From contig CAXULW010000012.1 of assembly GCA_964252015.1 (NCBI GenBank), forward strand, positions 42,257 through 106,256: DNA of 64,000 nucleotides. The letters run 5' to 3'. Origin of the DNA: CAXSBR01 sp964252015 (GTDB lineage Bacteria; Actinomycetota; Actinomycetes; Mycobacteriales; Jatrophihabitantaceae). Below are positions 8,786 through 18,104 of this stretch, piece by piece (the stretch's first letter is position 1; every line of letters begins with the position of its first letter). Under the pieces are notes generated by a model. That model made no database searches, had not been told where the DNA came from, and saw nothing but the letters and a program-made list of their open reading frames with translations. The position numbers and the translations under genes were made by a program.

Positions 8786-10108
8786 TCATCGGTGTGGCCC
8801 TCGCCCCCCACGGGGTGGGCCGGTGTTGGTCGCGAGCGCGCGCTGAGCGTCCCGTGTCGCTGAACGCAAACGGTCATTGGTGACCTGGCTGAGTAGATTT
8901 CGGTTGGCCGCGGAGAGTCGGGGAACGGTCGACGCGGTAGACCGACGTTCGGCCGCGCGGGCGGCGAGTTCGACGCTCAGTAGACGCGCGCCGGCCAGCG
9001 CGTCACGGGCGCTGGTGAGATCGGTGGCGTCGGCGGTAATTAGCCCGGCACCTCGAAATCCGACGAGGTATTCCGGCACGCGCGTGTCACGTGGGGCAAA
9101 GTCGCGTGCGTAGGCAAGCAGGCGACCGGTCTCGGCCCACTCCGTCAGAGCGGCCTGGAGGTGCTCGGCGATTGCTGGCACGCGTTGTACAGCGTCGCGG
9201 ACCGCGGCCGAGCAGATGATTGTGTCCGCCTGTCGGCGAAGGTTCGTGCTGGATGCGTGGGTAACGCTGCGCACTGCATCGTGCAGGGTGAGCGCGTAGC
9301 GCACGGGGGGCGGTACAGCGATCTGTGGTCGCCGGCTTCCGTCGTCGAAGGGATTGAGTGCGGCGCGTGCGGCGGCCCAACCCTGGCCGCAGCGCAGGGA
9401 GGCGTCGCGCAGCTCAGCGTCATCGAAAGGGGTCACATCTGCAGTGCTGCGCGACAAGGTCTCGACCGCGGTGCACACGGCCAAGTAGTCAGCCACCGAC
9501 AGGCTAACGGCAGTTTCCCCGAGCGGTCGGGTCGAGTATTCGACCCCTCCGATGGCATTGGCGATCACGTCAGCTGCTGGTCCGCTCGGATTGGGGACCG
9601 GGGACGGCACGGCCCATTCAAGCGGAACGCATGCCGCCGCGGACGGTGGGTCGAGGGCGGCGCTGCGGGCCACGATCGTGGCCGCGGCATCAGCGACGAT
9701 CAGGGCCCGTTGCCGATCGATGGGGGGTTCACCTCGCTCGACCACTTCGATCAGCGGTCCGACGACGTCGACGATGGCCGTGGCGAACGCCCACCGATTC
9801 TCACAACCGAGTCCCTCGCGCAGAATCGAGACGGTGTCGGCGGCGGCCGCGGAAAGCTGAGCGAGCCGCCCGGTATCCCTGATGGCAGTTACGGCCGCCG
9901 CGGTAACGCATGCGCGTCCGGTTTCGCTGACCCAGCGTTCGCGTTCGGGCGCGCCGTCGGCGGTGAGCCCGTCGGCGGCGAGTCGCTTCAGGACCTCACC
10001 GAGGCGCGCCAGAGCGCACTCTGCATCAACCGAGTCCGCCGAATGATCTGAGCTCTGGCGCGCCGCCTCGCCAAGCGCGTCAAGAATGCTCGCCGCAGTG
10101 GTGGCCAT
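8786..10108 (-). CDS. large helical hypothetical protein of conjugation cluster
   Basis: A 440-residue, Ala-rich, mainly helical protein without membrane segments or recognisable catalytic motifs. It starts at ATG 10108, one base into the stop of the preceding gene (TGATG), so translation is coupled. It lies between the secretion-channel genes and the coupling protein. It could be a cytosolic factor of DNA transfer, but nothing in the sequence proves this. It is intact, so the insertion at 6.3-8.8 kb lies just downstream of it. Confidence 0.6.
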   Translation of the reverse strand: MATTAASILDALGEAARQSSDHSADSVDAECALARLGEVLKRLAADGLTADGAPERERWVSETGRACVTAAAVTAIRDTGRLAQLSAAAADTVSILREGLGCENRWAFATAIVDVVGPLIEVVERGEPPIDRQRALIVADAAATIVARSAALDPPSAAACVPLEWAVPSPVPNPSGPAADVIANAIGGVEYSTRPLGETAVSLSVADYLAVCTAVETLSRSTADVTPFDDAELRDASLRCGQGWAAARAALNPFDDGSRRPQIAVPPPVRYALTLHDAVRSVTHASSTNLRRQADTIICSAAVRDAVQRVPAIAEHLQAALTEWAETGRLLAYARDFAPRDTRVPEYLVGFRGAGLITADATDLTSARDALAGARLLSVELAARAAERRSTASTVPRLSAANRNLLSQVTNDRLRSATRDAQRALATNTGPPRGGRGPHR

Positions 10109-10446
10109 CAGGGCAACAGGCGCAACGCACGCCGCCCATGCTCGGCTGCGTCACGGACGTCGCGGGCCGCGAACTGCTCCAGCGGCAGCGAACCGAGCAG
10201 CCTCAACGCGTCACGGACGAACGTCACGGCATCTCGGGCGTCGGCTCGAGCGGGCGGAGACACCATCGCCCGGGGTCCGTATGTCGCTACGGCATCGGTT
10301 AACCCTTGGTAAGCCGCGAGGCAGTGCAGCCGGGCGCCACCGTCGATTACGGCGGTTGTGCGCGCAGCAAGCCCAAATAGGGCGGCCGCCTCAGTCCGGA
10401 TCAGGTTCGCGGCGGATTGGGGTGACGAGGGACGGTCTTGAGGCAT
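10108..10446 (-). CDS. small helical hypothetical protein
   Basis: A 112-residue protein rich in Ala, Arg and Leu helices, with no motif recognised. Its stop overlaps the next start (TGATG). It resembles a short version of the helical repeats in its 440-residue neighbour, so the two may be related or act together. It is part of the conjugation operon by strand and coupling. Confidence 0.5.
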   Translation of the reverse strand: MPQDRPSSPQSAANLIRTEAAALFGLAARTTAVIDGGARLHCLAAYQGLTDAVATYGPRAMVSPPARADARDAVTFVRDALRLLGSLPLEQFAARDVRDAAEHGRRALRLLP

Positions 10447-10566
10447 GAGGCGCTCCTGCCAGGTGGCTGTTGGTTGGATTGGTTGTCGTAGCGCCAGGGT
10501 CGGCGCCGCAGGTGGCGCGTGGCGTACGGGTGGGGAACCTGTGGACGAGCGGGGTGGGTGGGGACA

Positions 10567-10695
10567 TCAGCGGCCGCGTAGTGGCATTGGTGTTTGTGCG
10601 GAGAGGTCGTCCCGAGTGACGTCGCGGGATGCCAGGGCTCCTGCGCGATCGTCACGGTGTCTAAATTGCTGCGCTGGAGTGGCGCGGGTGTTCAC
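10567..10695 (-). CDS. 42-residue small protein with strong ribosome site
   Basis: A GTG at 10695 lies about 5 bases after an AGGAGGGG ribosome site, much the best in this stretch. It opens a 42-codon frame (VNTRATPAQQF...PLRGR) ending at 10567. It sits between the NlpC/P60 gene and the helical genes, in operon direction. Low complexity, basic, no known family. The strong site is the main support. Confidence 0.45.
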   Translation of the reverse strand: MNTRATPAQQFRHRDDRAGALASRDVTRDDLSAQTPMPLRGR

Positions 10696-10747
10696 GTGAT
10701 CCCCTCCTATCTCGCTGGTAAGTAAGAAGAAGAAGAAGACGACGACC

Positions 10748-12274
10748 TCAGGCGAGGTGGCGAACGTCGACGATCTGGCCCGACCACTCGGTGGCCTCGG
10801 TCAGTTCGACGGGCACGCCGGTCTCGGGCGCTTGCACGATGTATAGGTGTCGGCCGTCGCTCCTGGTGTCGTAGCCAGCGACCATGCCGACGTGGCCCGG
10901 CGCCGCGGCTGTGCCGTGCGCTCCGGGGATCATGACCAGGTCGCCGCTGACGGCCTGGGTGAGGTTCGTGGGCTCCGGAGTTCCGTTCCCGGTTTGCGCG
11001 GAGGCCAGGTGCGGGAGGGCGACTCCCGCTGTTGCCCATGCGGCCATCGTCAGTCCGGAGCAGTCGAAGGCGTTGGGCCCGGCGGCCGCGAAGACATAGG
11101 GCTTGCCGAGTTGCTGGAGTGCGTACTGCACCGCCGCGTTGCCCTTGGTGCTGCCGCTGAGCACCAGGCCGGCGGGCACCGTGGTCGTACCGGCGATGTT
11201 GTTTCCGGTGGGTCCGACGATGTTGCCGGCCGGTGTGCCGCCGGTTGTGACGCCGCTGCCGCCTGGGCAGATGATGCCGCCACCGGTGCCGGGCTGTGGA
11301 CCGACGCTACGGGCTGCGACGGCGGCGAGGTTCGTCGTCGGGAACCGCACTCCGGGGTCCCAGGTGTAGGCAGCCGTGAATGCGGCGAGTACTGCGGTTA
11401 CGCCGCTGTCGGCGGCCATCGCTGATCGGACCCCGTTCCAGTGACCGCCTTCCAGCAGGCTCACGGTGCCGGCGACACCGCTGTCGAAGGAGATGTATCG
11501 CTGCACACCGACCGAGTTGAAGTCGGTGCTGCCCGGTTCCTCGGTAACAGAGTTGAGCGGGTTGTACCTGTCGTTCTGCCCCTCCAGTTGGGCTACGGAG
11601 TAGAAGGCGTCCAGATTGCCGGTCGAGACCGGCAGATGCATTGTTTGCAGCACTTGCGTGAAGAATGCTTGCGTGCTCGTCCCGCCCGCGGTGGCGGTGC
11701 CGCCGGTGTTGCCCGCGGCGGTTGAGGCGCCGGCCCACAACTGACCGGTCAGCTGCTCTGCGAGCTCGGCGTTGGGCTGGTACCGCTCCGGGTGCCCCGA
11801 TCCTTGTACTGCTTGGGCGTCGGTGCCGATCGAGTTGGTCTGCCAGTCCGGGACCCGCAGCAGATGGTCAAGGAAGGCGTTGGTGGCATTCACCGGATCG
11901 TCGGCCACTGCTTTGCCGTAGATCGCCACCCGCTGCTGGAACAGCCCTTCTGAGTCGTGATCGATCTGGGTGGCCGAGTTGCGCAACGTCGACTCGGTGT
12001 AGGCGGCGTCCACGGCTACCACCGCGGCGAAGACAGGCAGCTTCCGGCCGGCGGCGACCGACACGATTGTTTGCGCGTTGCCCATCTGATCGGCGTCCAG
12101 CGCGACGCCGTCGATCACCGCCCCGGTGCCCGCGCCGCCGCACTGTCCGGCCGGTGGCGGGCTGGCGCCGGCCGCGGCCCCAAGGATGAGGAACGGGAAG
12201 ATGACCATGAACAGACCGAGGTAGGCCACCACGCCGATCGCCAGTCCCATGCCGGTCTTCTTGTCGTCGCCCAT
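10748..12274 (-). CDS. NlpC/P60-type cell-wall hydrolase of the secretion cluster
   Basis: 508 residues: one N-terminal membrane helix (about 9-35) that anchors it outside, a middle region resembling transglycosylase-like sequence (STLRNSATQ...SEGLFQQR), then a C-terminal C40 peptidase domain. The C40 domain has the catalytic FDCSGL cysteine motif and GHVGMVAG histidine motif. It would cut peptidoglycan cross-links to let the transfer channel pass the wall, the VirB1 role. It starts 3 bases after the VirB4-like stop. Just downstream lies a short GAA repeat (about 10727-10740). Confidence 0.8.
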   Translation of the reverse strand: MGDDKKTGMGLAIGVVAYLGLFMVIFPFLILGAAAGASPPPAGQCGGAGTGAVIDGVALDADQMGNAQTIVSVAAGRKLPVFAAVVAVDAAYTESTLRNSATQIDHDSEGLFQQRVAIYGKAVADDPVNATNAFLDHLLRVPDWQTNSIGTDAQAVQGSGHPERYQPNAELAEQLTGQLWAGASTAAGNTGGTATAGGTSTQAFFTQVLQTMHLPVSTGNLDAFYSVAQLEGQNDRYNPLNSVTEEPGSTDFNSVGVQRYISFDSGVAGTVSLLEGGHWNGVRSAMAADSGVTAVLAAFTAAYTWDPGVRFPTTNLAAVAARSVGPQPGTGGGIICPGGSGVTTGGTPAGNIVGPTGNNIAGTTTVPAGLVLSGSTKGNAAVQYALQQLGKPYVFAAAGPNAFDCSGLTMAAWATAGVALPHLASAQTGNGTPEPTNLTQAVSGDLVMIPGAHGTAAAPGHVGMVAGYDTRSDGRHLYIVQAPETGVPVELTEATEWSGQIVDVRHLA

Positions 12275-12277
12275 GGC

Positions 12278-13759
12278 TTACACCGCAGCGAGCGCTTGAT
12301 TTGTATAGGTGAGCTGGCGCTCGAGCGGAGTGAGTATCGTCTCGACTTTGAACGGTCGGTCGCCGACCAGCCAAAACGCCCTGCCCTTTCCTGCCATAGC
12401 CCACTCCGTGATCAGATTCTGTCCCATCGGCGGGATGTTCAGCAGGCTCGACAATTCCTCGGCGACGGCGTGGTCCTGGCCGTGCAGCACCTTGATGTCG
12501 CCCAGGTGCAGCAGGTCTTTGGCGATCGCAACAGCCTGTGATCCATGCGCGCCGGCCGACAGCGGATCGGACGGCTTGTGGTAGATAACGACCTGCACGT
12601 CGCCGTCGCGGCGCGACAGCCGCAGGTTCGCGTCCAGGCTCTTGACCGCCTCGACGCCCAAGCGCATCTGCTTCCATGTCTCGTCGCGTACGACGACCCG
12701 AAGATCGCCTGGGTCCGCGATTTCGCGCATCGCCTGGCCCCACGAGTTCAAGCAGGTCAGTGCGATGCCGACCGCCTCGTCACCGAGCGGTTCGAGCCGT
12801 GAGAGCGATAGCGACTGGATGGGTGCACGCCAGTCGACGTTGATCGTTGTTTTCTCATCGAACAGGCCGGCGAGGTGTCCCTCGACCAGCTGGCCAAGGG
12901 CATCACGTAGCAGGCGAGTCTCGTCGAGGAAGTGTTGCCGGTTGCGATAGCGGCACTCACTGATCAGCTCGGGGCTGGGCTCGTTCAGCGCATGCCACAG
13001 CTGCGGGACGGTGACCTCGCACAGCACCGAATTGCCCGGCGCATACCCGGTGAGCTCGCGCAGTGCGGCGCTGACCGCCTTCTCATCGGAGGGGCTGAAC
13101 GGCACTCGGTTGTCGCCGATCTTCTGGCTGCCAACCAGACCGCGGATCAGGACCAGCCATCGGGCGAAGACGATCGCTGATCGCCTCTGGGCTTCGACAC
13201 GGTTTAGCCGGTTCCAACCCTGGCCCAGCGGGCCGAGGGCGAGCGGGTTTATGCGCACGAGCATGCCGTGGCCGATCACGAACGGCTCGACGCCGAGCGC
13301 CCGGCACATGGCCTCGTACTCGTCCTTGGTGTCACCGAGGATGAGCACCCGGTAGCCGAAGTCCATCATCCGGATGCAGAACACCTTCACGGTTGCCGAT
13401 TTGCCGCGGCCCGGCTTGCCGAACACGAACACGTTGGGGTTGGTCACCGGGATCTCGTCGTCGGTGACCCATCCGACCGGGTCGCAGTAGAACGCACCCC
13501 CGGAGAGCAGGTCGATACCCATTTGTGCGCCGGTCGGTGGGAGTCCGTTGCTGGCGATCAGCGGCCAGAACACGGGCGTTTGCTCCGAGGTCATCCGCCA
13601 CTGCGACAACGGCGCGGCTGCCGGCGACCATCCGGCGTAGCGGGCCGCGCGCCCGCGCCGCGGCACCATGCCGTGAAAAGGGCTCTTGTCTGCCAGCGGC
13701 TTGGTGGCCGTCAGCCGGGTCGGCACGTCGTGCCCGAAGTCCGACAGCAGGTTCGCCAC
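12278..13759 (-). CDS. VirB4/TraE-like conjugation ATPase
   Basis: A protein of about 493 residues from the GTG at 13759. Walker A GKPGRGKS lies at about 114-121, with FGYRVLILGDTKDEYE just after. Large conserved blocks typical of actinobacterial VirB4-like ATPases follow (SLSRLEPLGDE; LRVVVRDETWKQMR as the Walker B region; ARPFWLVGDRP-like end). It powers assembly of, or transport through, the channel. The start is unsure: there is no clear ribosome site and the frame is open further upstream. It follows the SCO6880-family gene closely, the usual order. Confidence 0.8.
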   Translation of the reverse strand: MANLLSDFGHDVPTRLTATKPLADKSPFHGMVPRRGRAARYAGWSPAAAPLSQWRMTSEQTPVFWPLIASNGLPPTGAQMGIDLLSGGAFYCDPVGWVTDDEIPVTNPNVFVFGKPGRGKSATVKVFCIRMMDFGYRVLILGDTKDEYEAMCRALGVEPFVIGHGMLVRINPLALGPLGQGWNRLNRVEAQRRSAIVFARWLVLIRGLVGSQKIGDNRVPFSPSDEKAVSAALRELTGYAPGNSVLCEVTVPQLWHALNEPSPELISECRYRNRQHFLDETRLLRDALGQLVEGHLAGLFDEKTTINVDWRAPIQSLSLSRLEPLGDEAVGIALTCLNSWGQAMREIADPGDLRVVVRDETWKQMRLGVEAVKSLDANLRLSRRDGDVQVVIYHKPSDPLSAGAHGSQAVAIAKDLLHLGDIKVLHGQDHAVAEELSSLLNIPPMGQNLITEWAMAGKGRAFWLVGDRPFKVETILTPLERQLTYTNQALAAV

Positions 13760-13788
13760 GCCCCGGCCACGCCGCGCGGTCGGCGCCC

Positions 13789-15303
13789 TCAACGTCGCCC
13801 CCGGCGGCGGGGAAGGCCGATGCCCAGCGGGATGGCCGCGGCGGCGAAGCCAGCGTCCTGAGCCAGGTCGAGTCGTTGAGGGATGAACCCGGCGACGCGG
13901 ATGGAGGCGTCCAATCTGCGCCCGTACTCCGGGACGGGCCAGTGGTTCGGGATCGTGATCGACGCTGCGGCGCACGGGCGGACCAGCGCCCGGCCCTTGG
14001 CCAGCTTGGCGTCCATGTCCGCCACTCGCTGGTTGGCTCGCCGCTGCCGTGCCCGCTCCAGACGCCCGCTCTTGCGGCGCAGCTCGCTGCCGACGATGGC
14101 TGACATCTCCTCGCGGCCGACCAGCTTGTCAGCGCCCTGCTGCGACATCACCGGGTAGAACACCGTTACTGAGCGGCGTTCTCCCGGCGCGGAGGGCACG
14201 AACACTGGCGCGAGGGCACCAAGGATCGCCCCTTGGTCGGGCAGCATGATCGTGTCGGTTACCGATGTCCATGCGTCGTGGTTGTAGTGCCGCACCTCGG
14301 TGTAGGCGCTGGACGGCCCGGCTGCGGCCATCGGCACGCCGGTGACCACGGACGCGTCGTCGGCGCCGGCAAGATCAGCGGCGACCAGCGCAGCCCGGTC
14401 GCCGGGGGCAAAGCCGGTGCGGATCGCCACCGCGAGTCCTGGCGAGTCAAGCCAGGTCACGCTGGTACAGCCGACCCCGCCCTTCAACCGGGTTTCGATC
14501 TCGCTCATCGCGCCGTACAGCACGCGGGCGCGTCCGTCGACACCGCCGCCCGACTCCTTTGCCGCGCGGGAGATTCGAGCCTCGGAAACGACCAGCGTCA
14601 CGAACGCCTCGTTGCGTACCGCCGCCGGCGTGAGCGTGGCCGACAGTTGTTCGTTGACCTGCTTGGCCAGCACCGGCGCGCCAACGCGTCGGTGCCGCGT
14701 CTCCCAGGCGGCGCGTTCGGCTCCGTCGTCGGGCACCGTACGCACCTGGATCGCGAGCAGGTCGATCAGTTCGGTGCGGGCAGCGATCTCGTGCAGCTCG
14801 GCGAGACCGGCACCCATGCTTGCCCGGTCCTCAACCTCGGCCAGGCCGATACCGGGGTGGACGATGCGAGCGACCGCCGCCCAGGTCCGCTCCGACGTAT
14901 TCTGCACGATCGCCGGCCTGACCATCGTGTGTCCGTAGGGCGGCCCGTCGTGCATCCGAACCCCGGCCAGCACCCCCGGCAGGTCAGCCTCGTCGAGGTC
15001 GGCGGCCGTTCCGGCCGCCACCTTCGACTGCCAGCGTGTCCAACCCATGGCTCCTCCAAGCGCAAACATCGCAAGGTCGTAGACCCAGCGAGCGACCGAC
15101 CGGCCGCGCATCGGAACGGCGACGAGCACGATCAGCAGCGCCCACACGGGAAGCCAGGCAGCGAATAGCAGCCAGGCGTGGCTGTTGAGCGCCAGCAGGT
15201 CCGGCATTCCGGCGATGACCACCAGGGTCAGCTGTATCCCGCTCAGGCCAAAGAACCAGCCCGCTCGGTCGCGGGAGTAGTCGTTGTACTCGATGGCGCT
15301 CAC
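13789..15303 (-). CDS. SCO6880-family conjugation protein
   Basis: 504 residues with two N-terminal membrane helices (about 15-38 and 43-64), a short linker with the ARWVYDLAMF and GWTRWQSK signature, then a large soluble domain. This is the SCO6880 layout, thought to be the membrane-bound partner (VirB3 plus VirB4 N-terminal part) of the VirB4-like ATPase encoded next. GTG start at 15303. Intact. Confidence 0.8.
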   Translation of the reverse strand: MSAIEYNDYSRDRAGWFFGLSGIQLTLVVIAGMPDLLALNSHAWLLFAAWLPVWALLIVLVAVPMRGRSVARWVYDLAMFALGGAMGWTRWQSKVAAGTAADLDEADLPGVLAGVRMHDGPPYGHTMVRPAIVQNTSERTWAAVARIVHPGIGLAEVEDRASMGAGLAELHEIAARTELIDLLAIQVRTVPDDGAERAAWETRHRRVGAPVLAKQVNEQLSATLTPAAVRNEAFVTLVVSEARISRAAKESGGGVDGRARVLYGAMSEIETRLKGGVGCTSVTWLDSPGLAVAIRTGFAPGDRAALVAADLAGADDASVVTGVPMAAAGPSSAYTEVRHYNHDAWTSVTDTIMLPDQGAILGALAPVFVPSAPGERRSVTVFYPVMSQQGADKLVGREEMSAIVGSELRRKSGRLERARQRRANQRVADMDAKLAKGRALVRPCAAASITIPNHWPVPEYGRRLDASIRVAGFIPQRLDLAQDAGFAAAAIPLGIGLPRRRGRR

Positions 15304-15351
15304 CGCTCACCCCCGTACGCGGCACGTGGTGCTGTGACGGGAGTCGCTTGC

Positions 15352-16917
15352 TCAGACCGGGACAACGGGCACCTCCGCGGCAGCCCCGCCGGCGGCGCTG
15401 CCAGCCCCGCCAGCCCCGCCTGCACCGCCGGGCCCGCCACCGGGCGCCCAGGGCAGACCGCCCCCAACGCCGCCTCCGGTGGTCGGCGTCGGCGGCTGCG
15501 GCATCGGTGGTGTGGGTGGGGTCGGTGCGCCTCCGTCGCCGCCGCTGGACCCGTCGAGTCCGCCGTCTCCGCCCCCGTTGCCCGTCCCGGACGCAGCCGA
15601 CGGGCCAGCCGACGACCTTCGTGACGCTCCCCCGCCGCTGCTGTCTGATTCGTGACCGAAATACGGCGCTTGATGGCCGACGCCGGCGCTGCCGAGCATG
15701 TCCGAGCCGATCGACGCCGCTTTCGTGGTGACCTTGCCGACCGCCTGCATTCCGGCGCCCACCGCCTGTCCTGCGGCGCCGAACATGCCGCTGAACCGGC
15801 TCGCGGTCTGCGCGTCGGCTGACGCCTCCCCGGCCGAGCGACCGCTGGCGTCCTGCTTGGTCGCCGCGCCGCTGCCTGCGGACTGGGGGTCGCCGCCAGC
15901 CGAAGCGCCTTTGCCGGAGAGCAATCCAGCCATGCCCCCGTTGGCGGCGAACGACGTGCGCATCGCCGCCCCGCTTGGTGTGCCCGGGTCAACGAACGCA
16001 AGCAGCCGGAACAGCAGCAGCGGGCAGATCGCGCCAATGAGGATGATCAGGCAGCCCGTAACGGCCATGCCGACGCTGGCGGCCTGCCACTGTTGGCCCG
16101 CTTTCGAGATCTGGTCGATCGTGCAGTTGTGTCCGCACGACAGCTTCCTGGGCGGCTCGATCGTGCCCTCACAGATTTGAATGCCGATGCCGAGCACCAG
16201 CGCGGCCAGCGGCGACATGAGCAGAGTGGACAGAAACCAGCGGAACGACTTCCAGAACCACGCCCGCGTAGACTCCGACATCAGCCCGGCCGCCGAGATT
16301 GGTGACGTGCTGGCCAGGATCAACAACGCGGCCTCACGGACCAGCATCAGAAGCATGTAGCCGATCGCGGCCGGGAAGATGATAAAGATCGTGCACATTC
16401 CTAGCACCGTGGCAACGACCGTGTCGTCGATCCTGGTGGGCCAATCGGCGCTGGTTGGCACGTCGCTGAACGTGTCGACGTGCAGCAGGGCGCTCAGCAG
16501 TCCCTTGGTGAGGCCGCCGGTGGCGGTGACCAGGATGGCGCAGACCGTGCAGTAACCGATCCACACGCCCCAAAACTGGATTGTGCCGATCATGACCCGC
16601 GCGATCGACTGGCCGTTGCGCTGCCAAGCCGCGACGCCGATCTGTACTAGGCCGAGCAGCGCTGCCAAGAAAGCGCCTATTGCGAAGGTGTAGGGAAGCA
16701 CCCGGGCCAGCGGTCCGGTGGTGGACAGGTCCGGCGTGGTGAACGCGTCGATGATCTTGAATGCGAGTCCGAGCACCCACAGGCCAGCTGACCACAACGC
16801 GGTCATGGCGGCCTTCCAGACGTCGCCCACCGCAGCGCTGGCGGCTGAGCCGAGCCAGTTCAACGGGCTCAGGCTGCTGAGGCTGAATGCGACAACCTTG
16901 GTGTGCCCGTTACCCAT
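15352..16917 (-). CDS. TrbL/VirB6-like polytopic channel protein
   Basis: 521 residues: six or more hydrophobic helices through about residue 310, then a long Gly/Ser/Pro-rich tail (PPTPPMPQPPTP and Gly-Ala repeats). This is typical of actinobacterial TrbL-like inner-membrane channel components. A cysteine pair (SCGHNC) sits in an external loop. Its start overlaps the stop of the upstream gene by 8 bases. Confidence 0.75.
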   Translation of the reverse strand: MGNGHTKVVAFSLSSLSPLNWLGSAASAAVGDVWKAAMTALWSAGLWVLGLAFKIIDAFTTPDLSTTGPLARVLPYTFAIGAFLAALLGLVQIGVAAWQRNGQSIARVMIGTIQFWGVWIGYCTVCAILVTATGGLTKGLLSALLHVDTFSDVPTSADWPTRIDDTVVATVLGMCTIFIIFPAAIGYMLLMLVREAALLILASTSPISAAGLMSESTRAWFWKSFRWFLSTLLMSPLAALVLGIGIQICEGTIEPPRKLSCGHNCTIDQISKAGQQWQAASVGMAVTGCLIILIGAICPLLLFRLLAFVDPGTPSGAAMRTSFAANGGMAGLLSGKGASAGGDPQSAGSGAATKQDASGRSAGEASADAQTASRFSGMFGAAGQAVGAGMQAVGKVTTKAASIGSDMLGSAGVGHQAPYFGHESDSSGGGASRRSSAGPSAASGTGNGGGDGGLDGSSGGDGGAPTPPTPPMPQPPTPTTGGGVGGGLPWAPGGGPGGAGGAGGAGSAAGGAAAEVPVVPV

Positions 16918-17782
16918 TCCGCAGATCCTTGTATCCGATGGCGATAGCGGACTCGGTGTCTGCCCATACGGAGGGAGGGTCGGCGGGCTCGGGCCCGGGA
17001 CCGATCACCCATCGGTCGTCTTGCCAGACCATCCGTTCGCAGTCGGCCTCGGCTACGTGCTGCGTGGAGTTGAGGGTGACGTCGAATTGGAAGTCGACGC
17101 ACGGGATAACGAAGTCAGCTCCGATCGCGCCCTTGATCAGCCCCATGACCGGGGTGACGACGATGGCCAGCTGCGCTGACCCGCCGCCGGACAGGCCTGC
17201 GGCGGAAAGAAAGTCGGCCATGGCCGCGATCCCGCTCCACGACTGTTCGGTGGGGCCGCCCGGTGAGGCCCAGCCGCCGATCACGGCGCGGACGCCCGAC
17301 AGCGTGCCCGACTGCATCGCGGTCTGGTCGATGGCGGCCATTCGCGCCAGCGCACCGACCGGCGTATGGCGGAAACCGGTCCGTACGCCGGCCGCGCCGG
17401 TCCTCGTCGCCTTCGGGGTGATCAGCACGCCCGGGTTGCGCGTAGAGACAGGGGCTGGCTGCGCGGCGCTGAGGTCCACGGTTGGCATCGGCTTACTAGC
17501 CAGCGCGTCCTCGGCGTACTGCTCGGTGCCGAGGTCAGCGGTAGAGGTCGGTCGCGGCGACTGTATGACTGACCCGTCGTTATTGGCGTTCACGGGTGCG
17601 GCGGCCGCGCTGTGGTGTCCGGGATTGACGGTGTAGTAGACCGCCAGCCCGATCCCGAACACCGCCAGCAGGCAGGCGGCGAGAGCCATGCCCAGGATCG
17701 CGATCAGCTTTCCGCGCTCCCACGGCTGTGCCGCTACCGGGGTGAGTGTTCTCCCCGGCCGGCGCCGAACCAGGCCGGACAT
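16910..17782 (-). CDS. VirB8-like bitopic conjugation protein
   Basis: 290 residues from the ATG at 17782: a basic N-terminus, one membrane helix (about 30-50), a Thr/Pro-rich linker and a C-terminal folded domain that ends in a strand-rich segment with DDRWVIGPG. One transmembrane helix plus a periplasmic domain, placed beside VirB2- and VirB6-like genes, fits a VirB8/TcpC-like scaffold role. Sequence similarity is not obvious by eye, so the role is inferred. Confidence 0.55.
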   Translation of the reverse strand: MSGLVRRRPGRTLTPVAAQPWERGKLIAILGMALAACLLAVFGIGLAVYYTVNPGHHSAAAAPVNANNDGSVIQSPRPTSTADLGTEQYAEDALASKPMPTVDLSAAQPAPVSTRNPGVLITPKATRTGAAGVRTGFRHTPVGALARMAAIDQTAMQSGTLSGVRAVIGGWASPGGPTEQSWSGIAAMADFLSAAGLSGGGSAQLAIVVTPVMGLIKGAIGADFVIPCVDFQFDVTLNSTQHVAEADCERMVWQDDRWVIGPGPEPADPPSVWADTESAIAIGYKDLRNG

Positions 17783-18084
17783 CAGCAGCCCGACCCGGTG
17801 ATCCCGGCGAGGATGCCCAGGATGGTGACGTACAGGATGGCGGCCATCACGACGATGCCCAGGCCCATCGCGCCGTAGCGCGAAGCGTGAGGGTGGGAGA
17901 AGATGCGGCCGATCAGGATCGACCCGATCGACACCAGCGCGGCGATGATGATCAGAGCGAGCACGCCCCACTTCACCCAGCTGGTGATCTCGTTGGCGTA
18001 GGCCTGCATGCCAGGAGGAGCCTTCGGGCAGACCCCCTTCGCCTGATTCGCTAGCAGGACGCCGGTTTTGACGTGCGCTATCAC
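17782..18084 (-). CDS. VirB2-like small two-TM protein
   Basis: A 100-residue protein (GTG start at 18084) with a 30-residue N-terminal part bearing one cysteine, then two long hydrophobic helices (about 36-60 and 70-95). Size, topology and position match the small membrane proteins of Gram-positive transfer systems considered VirB2-like. Its stop overlaps the next start (TGATG). Confidence 0.55.
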   Translation of the reverse strand: MIAHVKTGVLLANQAKGVCPKAPPGMQAYANEITSWVKWGVLALIIIAALVSIGSILIGRIFSHPHASRYGAMGLGIVVMAAILYVTILGILAGITGSGC

Positions 18085-18104
18085 GCTGATCCCTTCCTCG
18101 TGAC

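Noticed and set aside
10393..10568. A gene starting at the TGATG after the 42-residue frame
   Set aside because: Pro/Thr-rich low-complexity reading that overlaps the well-supported gene starting at 10446.
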